Assembly: GCA_037957365.1 (NCBI GenBank)
Contig: JARHVA010002373.1
Location: 2,135,001-2,199,000, forward strand
Source of the DNA: Torreya grandis
Taxonomy: Eukaryota > Streptophyta > Pinopsida > Cupressales > Taxaceae
DNA length: 64,000 nucleotides
Direction of reading: 5' to 3'
The translations under genes and the position numbers were made by a program. Positions 1 to 10,790 of this stretch are shown piece by piece; positions within the stretch are counted from its first letter, which is position 1, and the number at the start of each line of letters is the position of its first letter. The notes beneath the pieces were generated by a model. It had not been told where the DNA came from and searched no databases. It was given only the letters and a program-made list of their open reading frames with translations.

Positions 1-540
1 GGCGTATAATAGCATAGGTAAATAATGAGGTTGAATGTAGGTTTAAATCATCTAACTTTAGGATAAATTACCCTAATTATATGCTATTAGGCTACTAAAT
101 GACTTATTCCTACAAGGTTATAGTCGAGCGACAATACCCTACAGTTAAGCAAAAGTTGTATTGGTAGATGATAAAATAGATGTCATCTAGCCACCATTGT
201 CATCTGATAGGGATGTGGTTGGATGATAGTTGTGTTATCATTCACCAACATAGCTATCACCTAACTATAAAATGCTATCATCCATCTGTAAGAGGTGATT
301 AATTGAATGTAGGATTCAGTCACCTGACTACATCGCTAATTGTTCATCTACATGTTATGAATGGTCATTTGCTTTAACTAGCATGGCTTGCATCTTGTAG
401 TTGGGCTATCACATGATAATGAGTGGGTTGGATGACAGTTGTGTTAACCTGTACCAATATAGTTGTTGAATTCCATCACACCTACTAATTTATTAACACC
501 ATCTATCAGTTTAAGGATGTTAGATGCCTATAAATACAAT
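1..540. repeat. Degenerate short-repeat tract, possible transposon subterminal region
   Basis: Variants of a short motif (GAATGTAG followed by GTCACCTGAC, plus GGATGATAGTTGTGTTA-like words) recur many times in both orientations. The same words return at 4590-4810, on the other side of the decayed gene region. Clustered degenerate repeats in both orientations near the ends are typical of CACTA-type DNA transposons. The left terminus would lie outside the window, so this reading cannot be completed here. Confidence 0.4.
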
Positions 541-740
541 TGGGTTACATCATTTTACACACTTAAACCTTGAATTTTTCACTCTAACCTCTTAGATATC
601 TCACTTGAAGAAAATAAGATCACCTCATAGACACCACATAGACATCACTTGTGCCACAATAGATGCCCCAAACTCATCCATGTCTAAAATAATACACAAA
701 AACCTCATGTGCTCATAGATACTATAACTTTTGAAACAAG

Positions 741-3350
741 AAGATGTGTACATAGACTAGGTCAAATAGTGTAGTTTGGAGGGGCTTGTCAAGATACCCC
801 AGGATGACATAAACACCACTTTACTTGCTTCTTTGCTTAGGATCTATGACCATGTTGAGTGCATGTTCATAGTGAATGTACAATCATGGGTTTTATGATT
901 TGGTGTTGGCCTAAAAGACATACATCATTTCATAGTGATCCCCCTTACAGACATAAATGCTACTCATGTGACCACCCATGCATCTCTAATAGGCCATGAA
1001 AAGATGCATTTAGAGTCTCATTTCCACTTGTCAATTGAGGGTTCATCCTAGTTCATTGAATTAATGTTTTTCATTTATAGATTGTTTTAAAATTTATGCA
1101 TTTACTAAACATTCTTAATAGTGAACCATTACTATTATCAATTAAAATTTTAATTTTCTCTCAACTAGTATATTTGATTTTCATACAAGTGTGTTGAATC
1201 ACAAATCTAGTAGGGGCCCTCCCTATACAATCTGTTAGCAATCCTTTTCTTCTTTCCATGATAGAATTATTTTAAGCTAGAATTGTACTACAAGGAAGAG
1301 TAGAGGGCATATGGATATGAGCTATGGTGTACATCCTACATACTTTGAGTGGCCAAAAATTTGATTGGTGTTCATATTTGTCTAACAAAATCATCAATGA
1401 TTTAAATTTTACTATTACCATTGATAATTTTAATTTTATATGTACCAATTATATTATTGCTTTATGCAATGAGGAATTTTATGAATCACAAATGTAGAGC
1501 ATGAATATTCCAACATTTTTTCATTAAAAATACAAGTCACCTCTATTTTAGTTGTAGAATAAGAGGTAATTATGTCCTTTATTTTATGTTCTATGGTTGA
1601 TTATTGAAAATTTATTTAATGTTTACTATTTGATTAAAGTAATTTTGTCCTCACAAAAAATAATTCTACAATTAGTTTCAAGAAGAAAAGCAACAGGAAG
1701 AGGTCAACAACCCACCAAGGCCTCTAGAGAATCAGATATGGATGCCAAATCATCTCCTCTTCCATTAACTAGACAAAAAAGAATGTAGAGTTATATTATA
1801 ACTCCAGGCATTCTACCACATCCACCAGGACCAACACAAACTCAGACCTTGTTTCATGTTACTAATAATATCATTGTCTTGTTTATATTATTTATAATTT
1901 CATTATACGTTGTAGATGTTATGTTTGATTAACTTCATGTTTTTTTGTAACATCATTTTAATCTCCCCCTAATCTTCCCAAATGTCACCTCCAAATATTT
2001 AGTTTCAACATACATCTTCAAGGCATCCTCAATAGCTAGGTATATACCCATAATTTTTTTTTCAATATAGTTATGAAATATTAAATTTATTCTCATTTAC
2101 TAGTTATCTAATCTATTTTTCAACTTACAAAGATCGCTTCTCTAAGGCAACCTTTTCCTCCACCACCACCACCAGCCTACCAAATTATTAGTAGGGGAAA
2201 TGTTTGTCATATTCGATGCCAAGATGTGGCACTATCCATTTGACAATGTTGGAATTCCCAAACCTTTCTCTTGGTGGTATGCCTAGCTCAGGGATCATTA
2301 TTTTACAACATATAGATCTTGATGATGAGTTTCTGGAGATGGAGAGTGTGGATCAATATAATATTTTTCAATTCCCATAATATTATTCAGGTATGATAGC
2401 TGAAGGGGACGTGTTGATTCCAAAAAACTACCAACATATAACTCTTTAAAGTCTAGCTCACACCCTCCTCAACCTAAATTTGATATTCTTAAGCTTGATG
2501 ATGAGCTTACCAATTTTCCTTTAGATAATTTACTGGCAAATAATACAACTACCTATGTAAAAGAAATTTTTCTTGGTGAAGTTGAGTGCTTGAGGATATG
2601 GAAGTTAAGGGATAAAGTTTTGATACAGGAAATAAATGCCCGATTTCACAGTCACTCCCAACATAACCTATTATACAAATTGGTTGAAAATCAATTAGAA
2701 AAAATTGATGTTTTATTGAATAATGTTATTTCTAGAGTAATGACTATTAGTAATGATCACAATGATAAAGTTTTAGATATAATGTTGAATAATCTTGATA
2801 ATTTGAATGTAGAGACCTAGGCATACTATAACAAATGGGCAAAAGATAAAATCCTTGTGGTTATTGTTGATGTTGAAAAGGGTAAAGTTATACTCATTAT
2901 ATGTTTTTTATCATTTGCACTTAATTATTTTAAGTTTTTATCTAATTATTATTCATCATTTTATTGTAGTCAAAATATGATAATTTAAAGAATCAAGTGA
3001 AACTACTCAAAGTCCACCTCCAAACAACATGAAAAAGTTTAAATGTAGTTATTTCCTTGAAAGAAAAAACTTGTTTTATTGAATAAATAAAATAATACAT
3101 TTAATAAAATCATCAAGGAGTATGGATTGGATCCAAAATTCTTGTTCAAGCCAAAAGCTAATGCGGGTCCCTCATTACTTTTTGTAGGAGATGAAACAAA
3201 AGATGAAAACACAAATCTTGAAAATATTCATGATGTAGCCAAGGATCTTCTCTAATTAGGAATCCTAAAATATGATACAAGACATAAAGAGGAAGTGCCT
3301 TATGTAATAGTAAATCATGAAAACATTTCACATGAAGATGAAAAATAATG
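741..3350 (+). pseudogene. Decayed multi-exon gene of unknown function, probably transposon-borne
   Basis: Successive coding-like stretches read on the + strand: about 741-1080 (ends in HLSIEGSS; contains LLRIYDHVECMF), 1271-1530 (contains KFDWCSYLSNKIINDLN), 1660-1845 (basic, with RRKATGRGQQPTKAS), about 1965-2039, a proline-rich start near 2155, 2404-2881 (QPKFDILKLDDELTNFPLD, then a coiled-coil-like segment), 2970-3030, and 3118-3350 with a TAA stop. A clean GT-AG intron lies at 2882-2969: 88 bp, AT-rich, ending TTTTATTGTAG. In-frame TAG/TGA stops interrupt the first, second and sixth pieces. The first piece faintly recalls the plant mobile domain of transposon-derived plant proteins, but I cannot confirm a family. 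It lies between the repeat tracts at 1-540 and 4590-4810, which suggests transposon cargo. The exon limits other than the intron at 2882-2969 are estimates. Confidence 0.5.
2882..2969 (+). other. Recognisable spliceosomal intron inside the decayed gene
   Basis: The donor follows GAAAAGG at 2882 (GTAAAG) and the acceptor AG is at 2968-2969 after a T-rich stretch. The reading frame before it (ILVVIVDVEKG) continues after it as KYDNLKNQVKLLKVHLQTT. Length and AT content are normal for a plant intron. It shows that the surrounding sequence descends from a spliced gene and not from a processed copy. Confidence 0.5.
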
Positions 3351-3904
3351 AATCAATGCCAATTGTCATATTTTAGTACTCTAATATAATTAGTTTCAAA
3401 CTAAATATATATTGTATTTATGGATCTTAGAAGATGCATTGGATTCTTTCTTGTTGGATGGCTTGTAGTTGATGATGTGCTACATATTATCTTGAAAATT
3501 AATATTTTAAAAAAATTGATTTAGTTAGACTGTATGTATGATATATGTTTTTAAAATGTGAGTGTTGATTTTCAATTTGATTTACAGTAAAAATGTTTTT
3601 ATGACTGGGTTTTTAAGAATATAAAATAATTTGATTGAAATGAAAATGGATAATTGTTAATTTTATTTAGGGATTAGACATCATTCTACCTTTTCTATCA
3701 CTGTGCCAATGTCATACACACTAAAGGTAAACAAATCAATTATGCCATTCATAAACAACATAATTGAGCATATAAAGTACTATTCAATATAAGACCACTT
3801 GCTATGTAATTTATTTATGAATTAGAAAGATAAAATATTATTCAAAAAACAATAAAAAATTATCATAACTGAATTTAATTCTAGTATATTTGAATGCAGT
3901 GATG

Positions 3905-4400
3905 ACATTTCATACCTAGGGACATCTTCCAATGGAGACATATCTTCAAAAGGGTTATCAATGGGTTCTTCTTGCAAAATGGGTATAGATATTATAATTA
4001 TTATAAAAAATTGGTCCTTAATACAAAATTGTAAATAATTAACAATACATTAAATCATATACTATTTAGTAGCTCTATTTGGAATTTGATACCTAGGGAC
4101 ATCTTCCAGTGGAGGCATATTTTCGATACTATTATCATTGGGTTCTACATACAAAATGGTTGTAAAATAATTATTAATAAAAATTGTAATAAAAATGAAA
4201 ATAAATAACAAAATAAAATATGAAATAATATTTAGTACCTCTATCTATAATTTCATACCCAGGTAAGTCTTCCCATGTTGGCATATCATTGGACTTTACC
4301 TCGGTACCTATGCTTGGCATTTCACACCTAGGTACATCTTCAAGTGGGGGCATATATTCAATACTATTTTCAATGGGTTATTAAATAAAAATAGGTTATC
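3905..4400 (-). pseudogene. Four repeated short coding motifs (MPPLEDVPRYE-like)
   Basis: On the minus strand four segments encode variants of one peptide: MPPLEDVPRCEM (about 4360-4320), MPTWEDLPGYEI (about 4290-4250), MPPLEDVPRYQI (about 4125-4085) and MSPLEDVPRYEM (about 3950-3910). Three are preceded by an asparagine/proline-rich lead such as EPNDNSIEN. AT-rich spacers resembling introns separate the last three modules; the first two lie within one exon-like stretch. The pattern looks like serial exon duplication in a gene convergent with the + strand gene at 741-3350. I do not recognise the family. No start codon or terminal exon is certain. Confidence 0.4.
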
Positions 4401-4589
4401 ATATTAATTATTATTAAAACAAAATATGACCAAGTAAATAATAACAGTATATAATTTAATATTTATACCTATGTTTTCCCTCTGGCTAAAATAAGATAAC
4501 AATTTGTCATATTTTTTAAATTTCCATGATGCCTTACAGCTCACATCAAAAGACATCAAATAAAATCTATAGAAAAATGAGGGATGGTT

Positions 4590-4810
4590 ACAATCACCTA
4601 ATAACTTTGTGTAGTTACCAAATAGTTATAGGTTGAAGTCTTCTACTCAATAATTTTTGTTTCTACCCTATAACTGAATGTAGTCACCTAACAACTAGGT
4701 CCAACCTTCTAATAATTATAGCCTAAAAACTACCACCCTATAGTTGGTTGTTTTTGACTGACAACTTGTTATTATCACTTGATAGTTGAATGCAGTTGTA
4801 TGACAACTAA
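4590..4810. repeat. Degenerate short-repeat tract, right side
   Basis: Words such as GAATGTAGTCACCTAACAAC, GTTGAATGCAGTTG and ATAGTTATAGGTTGAAG recur with 30-40 base spacing and match the repeat vocabulary of 1-540. The tract ends about 55 bases before the CACTA-like terminus candidate at 4866-4877. Confidence 0.4.
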
Positions 4811-4865
4811 ATATTGGAAATTTATGTTTATTAGAATGATAAGTTGATTATAATTTGTTCTTTGA

Positions 4866-4877
4866 TTTCTTTTAGTA
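4866..4877 (-). mobile_element. Candidate decayed CACTA-type terminal motif (right end)
   Basis: The + strand reads TTTCTTTTAGTA; its complement TACTAAAAGAAA matches the common plant CACTA end CACTACAAGAAA at 10 of 12 positions. It sits just outside the subterminal-like repeats at 4590-4810, where an end is expected. Twelve bases in AT-rich DNA can match by chance, and the left end is off the window. Confidence 0.25.
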
Positions 4878-7344
4878 ACAACTATCATATTATGGCTGGT
4901 CGTGGCCACGAGATCAGTGTTTTGTTTGAATAGTTTGACTGATTATTTATGATGGACATGATTTAGTAGACTTGGGTTGTGATTGGTTATGCATCACCAT
5001 CATATAACTAATACTATTTTGATGTTAATATTATCTAATTTATTAATCTTTATTACTGATTTAAAAACTTATTCTTCTTGGCTCAACTTGATTGATTGAG
5101 TCTATCTTCATGTATTCCTATCATTTTTAGGTGGAAAATTTATTTGTGTGATACATGGTTATATATTTGGGTGAATCCCTTGGCTTAGCCGGATAAGTAG
5201 AAGGTTCCCAAGTAAGGCAAAAATGAATTTGATGGATTCAGATTTAGTAATAAGAATCCATTGTTATGACTTTCAACGCCATACCTCATGGATTATCTTG
5301 GCTATCTTAACCTTAGTAATGCATGCTTCATGTTTGTTTGTATTTTATGTATTCATATTTTGATGTTTTACTTTATAGTTATTCAATTTTTTGTCTTATT
5401 TTATGCTAGTTGTTATCGAGTCATCTAATGGCTTAGTATCTCATCTTACTTTGAATCCCATCTGAGTATCAGTTACTAAAAACACCATCTAGCTGACGGA
5501 TGGGGTGGTTAGGGCCATTGATGGTTGGGCTCATAGGATTGGTGATGAGGGATTTTCTTCATCTTTATTCATGTGTTATAATTACTCTTGGACAATCTCG
5601 TTGATGGTATAACAAAACATGGTAACCATGGTGGACATTTTATCTTTTATGTTTCATTTTTAGCCTTAATTAATTTACTATATTATATATTTGATTTTCA
5701 TTATGAATATAGTAAAAATTATCCATAGCTCTTAATATTTTTATTTTCCTTATGTAATTTTATATGTTGTCATTGTACCCTTTTGACAAGAATTATAGCT
5801 TGTAATTAGAGATAATGACATATACATATTGCTTTCCTAATGGTATTTAATATTTCATAAATAATGTTGGTACAGATTAAAGAAGTGTTGGAAGTCTAAT
5901 ATTAGAATGTGTTTTTCATGGAATGATCTAGCTTTCTTATTTCATTTACATACTCTTATGTTTTCCTTTGCATGATGCCTATCTATTAGAGGTAGTCCTT
6001 ATTAAGGTGGAAATCATTTTATAATTTTATGTTTTTAGCATGATTAGAAATAGAACCTAATGATAGACAATTGATTATGCTATTATTCTCATGATGAAAA
6101 ATGCAAATGTTTATAAATTAAAAAGTATGAAGAGCTAGTTGCAATCCTTTCAATTCTTGTTTCAAATCAGTCCAAACTCAATAAGGATTTGTATGTGGTT
6201 TGTCCTCTCATTGGTAGTGGTATATTGATGTTGGTAGATGTAGACACAAATACCTTAACATTAAATTCTTTTGCATTCACTGAAATTGTATAAAATAGTT
6301 TAATCTATCTGTTGGCATGCTCAATTTTATTATGATGTTAGGGTTACTTGTAGTGAAATTTATCCTTTGAGTGAATGAAAAAATGCTTACATCTAGTATG
6401 TTCTTTGGATAGCATTAGTGTTTACTCTAAGCTTGATATTGATTTTTAGTGACTAGTATATTTCAATGGATTTTATTTATGTCCTTGTTTGAAGTAATTA
6501 CAAAGAATTAGCCAATTATATGCAAGTAATGGTTTCTTGTGTGAGTCATCACTTTTGGGGAAACTAATTAAGTTAGAGTGACATGTATAAATGGTGAAAC
6601 TTATGGTGATTGGTTTATGAAGTCCTCATAGGAAGGCTTATTATAACTAAGCATGATGTTCACATCGAGGTTGGCCTTAAATTGGTATGCACTTTTAAAT
6701 GAGTCATTTGGGAAAGTTGCCACTTGGAAATATAATGCTAGATACACTATTTAATTTACTTATGGTAGGAACTATATAAAAAAATAAATTGGCATTGGGT
6801 TTATGAAGCTCATTATTAATGTTATAATAGTTGTATAAATTATCTTGAGAATGTTTTGTGGACTGTTGGAGTTAGTTTCATTGATTCATTTTAATTACAT
6901 TATGACTTGTGGTAGTAGTGTACACAATAGTTGGCATTTTCATGACTTCATGTCAAACATGGGCTGAGCTCTTGACTGTTACTCCATCCAAGACATAGTG
7001 GAATTTCTTGGGTAACTTATTATGCATATAAATATACATGGATGTAATGTAAATTTTATATCAATGTATACTTGTAAAATAGTTGTTAATTTGTTTATTT
7101 CTAAATTGGTTAGTCCCATAATTAGATAACAACTAGCCATAATTTATAATTGGGACCATAAGGTATTTGCATAGAGTTAGGGGACATTTCCATGGAAAAT
7201 TTAGGTAACATGATCACATTATTTAATTAACACGATCACATTATTTAAATGATGGCTTGGTAATTACCAAGCCATAACACGATCATGTTATTGAGAAAAT
7301 AATAATGCGTATGTCTTAGTGTTAATTCAAACAATGCATATGCA
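4878..7344. other. Non-coding AT-rich interval
   Basis: No open frame, splice pattern, LTR end or tandem array could be supported here. The only distinct structure is the palindrome at 7252-7275. Confidence 0.5.
7205..7295. repeat. Perfect 24-bp palindrome with an outer inverted repeat
   Basis: Positions 7252-7275 are a perfect palindrome with half-site ATGGCTTGGTAA. Outside it, TAACATGATCACATTA (from about 7206) and ACACGATCATGTTA (from about 7277) form a second, imperfect inverted pair, and the half-word ACACGATCACATTA appears once more on the left. It could fold as a cruciform or be a paired protein-binding site. No function is known to me. Confidence 0.6.
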
Positions 7345-8365
7345 TTATAATCTAGTATACAACATGTATGCATTATTTTTTTATAAGACCAAAACCATCT
7401 CCACAAGCATGTGGGAGTTGAATGTGAAGGAAACTTTGGCCATTAGCTTAAAAATATAAATGCAAACTTATACTTTAAATTTATTTTAGTAAATATAAGA
7501 AATTAGGGTCACTGAGCATCTGATAGAGTTGGTATCATAGGTGCATGCATTACAATGTGGAAAATAGTTTTTCAAAATCTAATCAGGTCAGTACATAAGC
7601 AATTTTAGGGTCTAAGTACTTAGGCAATTGATATCCATTTTTGGTAAACATATAGTCATTTTTTAGGTTTTTGTGCCTTCTGGATTGATTATTAGCATTT
7701 ATAAGAGTCTTAAATTTGTCAAAATTAAAGTTTTTAAACCAATCACTTTGAAATTGATGCAAAGTGGTGTGATTGGGGTAGCATAGGTCACGTTGATGAC
7801 CTGCACACATAAAACAACCACTTTGTGTTAATCTCACTTATTCATCATCCCTCCCTCATCTTTGATCACTTCTTACTCATGATTCATCACCCTTGATCAA
7901 TCTCTCATCATTATTCATTATCCATAATCACTCCCTCATTGACCCTAACTATCCCTAGTTATCTCTAATCACTCCTTCATGATCCTTGATTACTCCCTCA
8001 TTGACCCTCACTATGCCTTATCATCCTTAATAAGTCAATTCTCATCCATCCTTATCCCTCATCACTCCCTAATTGACCCTCACCATCCCTCATAATCTTT
8101 AATCACTCACTCATCATACCTAATCACTCCCTCATTAGTTCTCACCATCCCTCATTATCCCTAATCACTCCCTCATTAGTTCTCACCATCCCTCATCATC
8201 CCTCATCACTCCCTCATTGGTCTTTACCATCCCTAATCACTGTTTCATCATCCCTAATCACTCCCTCCTTCTCCCTCACCATCTCTAATCACTCCTTTAT
8301 TGACCCTCATCATTCCTCATCATTTATAATCACTCCCTCATTACTCCTCACCATCCCTCATGATG
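7345..8365 (+). repeat. Left arm of a ~1-kb inverted repeat
   Basis: The arm is clearly homologous to the reverse complement of 13060-14190. Shared blocks include CCATCTCCACAAGCATGTG, CATCTGATAGAGTTGGTATCA, ATAGTCATTTTTTAGG and TTTTGTGCCTT. It contains TGGTATCATAG at 7530-7540, close to the tRNA-iMet primer-binding sequence of plant LTR elements, so the arm could be the LTR end plus leader of an old retroelement. No TG...CA terminus is visible. The small minus-strand frame at 7583-7837 falls inside this repeat; it is interrupted in the partner arm and looks non-coding. Confidence 0.75.
7835..8365 (+). repeat. G-poor minisatellite array (left copy)
   Basis: About 530 bases consist of variants of TCACTCCCTCATTGACCCTC and ACCATCCCTAATCATCCC in an irregular unit of roughly 40 bases. 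The + strand is almost free of G. Related arrays lie at 10556-10790 in the same orientation and at 13060-13590 inverted. Confidence 0.8.
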
Positions 8366-10555
8366 TAGATCCCTATTGCATACTCTACTTGTCTATGCTC
8401 TCTACCAATATCCACCTAGCTTTCACTTTATCTTTTCTTGATTGATCTCTATCTTTAGATCTTACATACATTTCAAATTCACATCTACATTTTATTCATT
8501 TCATTTATTCTCCATCATTTTTTATATGGTCTCACTAAACTCTTCATTCTATTCTCCTTACTCAATGCATTCAATCTCTCTTACTTTGAGAGTATCCCTC
8601 TTACCAGTCTTTATGATTTATAACAACTTGGATAAAATTTTGTCTCTAGTTCCTTAGGATTTAATAGGTCTCTGAAAAACTTCCTTCCACTCCTTTGAGT
8701 TCTCTCTAACTTCTTCTCAACCCTACTTAACTTCTCAATCTAATCATCATATCATACACTACCTCTTACTCTATCATAAACTCTTTTTGTATGGACTGAA
8801 ATTATAAAATAAACCTAATTTATGGATATCACAAAACATATCCCATATCTTCAAAAATTTCTAGGCTTTGGTTCAACTATTTGATAATTTCTTTTGGCTA
8901 TTTTTACTCTTAGATTAGGTCTTTAGGTTTTTTTTTACCCTATCTACCACACAGTCCTACCCCATCCATACTTATCCATACTTACACAACTTAAAAACAC
9001 TATATTATCTTTTTTCATGTTTAAATCAAACTTTTCACCAAATTTCATGAATTATTGATGGTTACAACTCCCAAAAGCTCACTTTGAAAGTAAAAACCCT
9101 AATACAGGGTTTAGACTGGTTTTATCAACCTAAAAAGTGTCAAAATGAGATTTCAATATTCCAAAGGAATTTAAAATTACTTTTAATATTATATTAGGTA
9201 ATATTTTATCCTATTAAAATTTTTCAAGTGTTATATTTCCCTTTTTAAGCTACAGTAGATTAACTTAACCAAATTTGAATAGATTATGTACTTAGTCACA
9301 GGTCTATAGGAATACGAGAAGAGGTTATTTTTTAATTCATTAAAAAAGGGTTATAAATAAACATGAATGTTTAAAATCCTATAAAAATGTTTAAAAACTT
9401 TAAAAAAATCAACTCCTTCCATCTATAACACTCAATTTTCTAATTTCTATTGGATACCACTTTGACTATGTTAAGTTTCTTCATGGCTGCAGGATTGTGT
9501 TAGTTTTATTTTTTATCATCCAAATATATGAAAGATAATTTAAATAATATAAGAATTATTGATCATATTATAATAAAATCATCAACATATACATTTTAAT
9601 TTTCACTCTAATACATGCATATACCTTCTCACATAGATGTATACTCAAAACTTTTACTCATAAAAGACAGGGTTGTGTTGTTCAATACCGAATGTCCTTA
9701 GAAAAATAATAAATAAAATGTTTAAATAATATTAATTAATTTTTATGTAAATTTAATAATAAATCATACATTCCAAAATCACACCAAATAGAATTTCCTC
9801 TTCCACAAGACTTTGACCTTCACTCAGATTTCAAGGCATAATTTTTTAAAAGCACAAGGTATACAGTTTGTAATTTGAACATTTAAAAGATTTGAAAATC
9901 AAATGAAAAATTATATAATCAACATCAAATATAATGTATTTTCAAATTACCACTCATACCAAGATCACAAACAACTTGTTACTAATCATGTTTCACGATT
10001 ATACACACTGTCACCTATCTTTGCACATATTCAAGAAGACGCAGGGTTTGTTTGCTTTCTTGTCTACAAATAATAAAAACCTGTATTTATTCACTTATTT
10101 GGGTTTATTTACATTAATAAATTCAAATCCCACCCCCTAAAACTCTTTTTAATCTAACTTTGAATACAAAATAAGACATGGACAAAACTTATATTGCCAA
10201 ATAACCATCAACTAAATTGTAACTTCTTTTGTATGTTAAGAGTGTCCTCACCTAACTCAACTAATAACATATTTATCAAATATGAGTTTAGGTATATGTT
10301 TTTTAACATCCTAAAATCATCACTAAAGTCTAACCACACAAAATTCAACGTTGGACTTCTTGAAATAAAATTGAAGTCTCTATGAAAGTTTAAAAATTCA
10401 AATGAAAAGATTTGGTGAGAAAGTCCAATACAAATTTAATTCAAAATTATACAAAAATATAAAATTAGAAAGATGCATACATAATTATTATGACCTTGAC
10501 CATCTTCTAAATACTCAAAACATGTAAACTAGATCACTATTTATATTGGGTAGTG
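8366..10555. other. Non-coding AT-rich interval inside the inverted repeat
   Basis: Only short frames occur (8442-8657, 9934-10140, 10194-10385), with low-complexity F/S/L/N-rich translations typical of AT-rich DNA. No feature is supported. It has no matching partner on the right side of the inverted repeat. Confidence 0.5.
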
Positions 10556-10790
10556 ATGCTCTTACATCACCTCATCATCCCTAATCACTGCTTCATCATA
10601 CCTCATCATCTCTAATCACTCATTCTTCATCCCTCATCTCTCTTAATCACTCCCTCATTAATCCTCACCATCACTAATCATCCATAATTACTCCCTCATT
10701 GACCCTCACCATCCCTATTGAATCTTTAATCATCTCTACTCAATTCCTCCTCATCCCTCCTCATCCTTAATCACTCCATCCAATACCTTG
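10556..10790 (+). repeat. G-poor minisatellite array (middle copy)
   Basis: Units such as CATCCCTAATCACT and CTCCCTCATTGACCCTCACC repeat in the same orientation as the array at 7835-8365. This places a third copy between the two inverted arms. Confidence 0.75.

Noticed and set aside
7583..7837. Minus-strand 84-codon frame as a gene
   Set aside because: It lies wholly inside the inverted-repeat arm, and the matching segment in the other arm is not open; it is repeat sequence.
7835..8365. Array of short repeats taken as a possible CRISPR
   Set aside because: Units are degenerate and contiguous, with no unique spacers and no constant spacing, and the DNA is plant nuclear.
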